Source of the DNA: Pseudomonadota bacterium
GTDB taxonomy: Bacteria > Pseudomonadota > Alphaproteobacteria > Micavibrionales > Micavibrionaceae
DNA: 5,031 nucleotides
Reading direction: 5' to 3'
Assembly (NCBI GenBank): GCA_016198545.1
Contig: JACQIJ010000030.1
Coordinates: 1-5,031, forward strand
Positions 5,003 to 5,031 of this stretch are shown here, in pieces. Numbering within the stretch: position 1 is the first letter of the stretch; each line of letters opens with the position of its first letter. Made by a program: the position numbers and the translations under genes. The notes below the pieces were generated by a model that was not told the DNA's origin, made no database searches, and worked only from the letters and a program-made list of their open reading frames with translations.

Positions 5003-5031
5003 TTGACAGAATAAGTAACTTTATGTATACA
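5003..5031 (+). promoter_or_regulatory. Near-consensus promoter reading out of the right edge
   Basis: A perfect TTGACA at 5003-5008 is followed by an exact 17-bp spacer and TATACA at 5026-5031 (4 of 6 to TATAAT, including TATA). The spacer is A/T-rich, as is typical for a strong housekeeping promoter. Its target lies beyond the window and is unknown; a tRNA, small RNA or the next rightward gene would each fit. Confidence 0.55.

Overview
The window reads as ordinary chromosomal DNA from an alphaproteobacterium of fairly high GC content. I infer this from the gene order rplY-pth-ychF, the long CTC-type L25 with an acidic/lysine-rich tail, and the small exported SH3-repeat protein, which resembles the alphaproteobacterial SH3_4 type. 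The genus cannot be set from the sequence alone.

Layout, left to right. (1) The left edge holds the N-terminal 194 residues of a tRNA-dihydrouridine synthase A gene (dusA) on the minus strand; its 3' part lies outside the window. (2) A 66-bp divergent intergenic region carries a good sigma-70-like promoter (TTGTTA-N16-TATAAT) facing right. (3) A 167-residue secreted protein with two bacterial SH3-like repeats follows. (4) An 80-bp gap contains three near-consensus DnaA boxes in the same orientation. (5) Next is a 321-residue, mostly helical protein that I do not recognise. (6) A leader with a long GC-rich hairpin precedes rplY (ribosomal protein L25, CTC form). (7) The rplY-pth spacer is almost filled by an imperfect palindrome built from 9-bp CACCAAGNN units and ending in a T tract against the pth start. 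(8) pth (peptidyl-tRNA hydrolase) and ychF (OLA1-type ATPase) are one base apart and surely cotranscribed. (9) The last 173 bp hold no supported gene. They contain a degenerate dispersed-repeat-like segment and, at the very edge, a near-consensus promoter (TTGACA-N17-TATACA) reading out of the window.

Functionally, most genes belong to translation: dusA modifies the tRNA D-loop, L25 binds 5S rRNA, Pth recycles peptidyl-tRNA, and YchF is a ribosome-associated ATPase. I found no mobile element gene, CRISPR array, tRNA or rRNA, and no convincing new multi-gene system. The most interesting signals are non-coding: the DnaA-box cluster at 1180-1221, the 9-bp-unit palindrome at 3067-3133, and the hairpin in the rplY leader.
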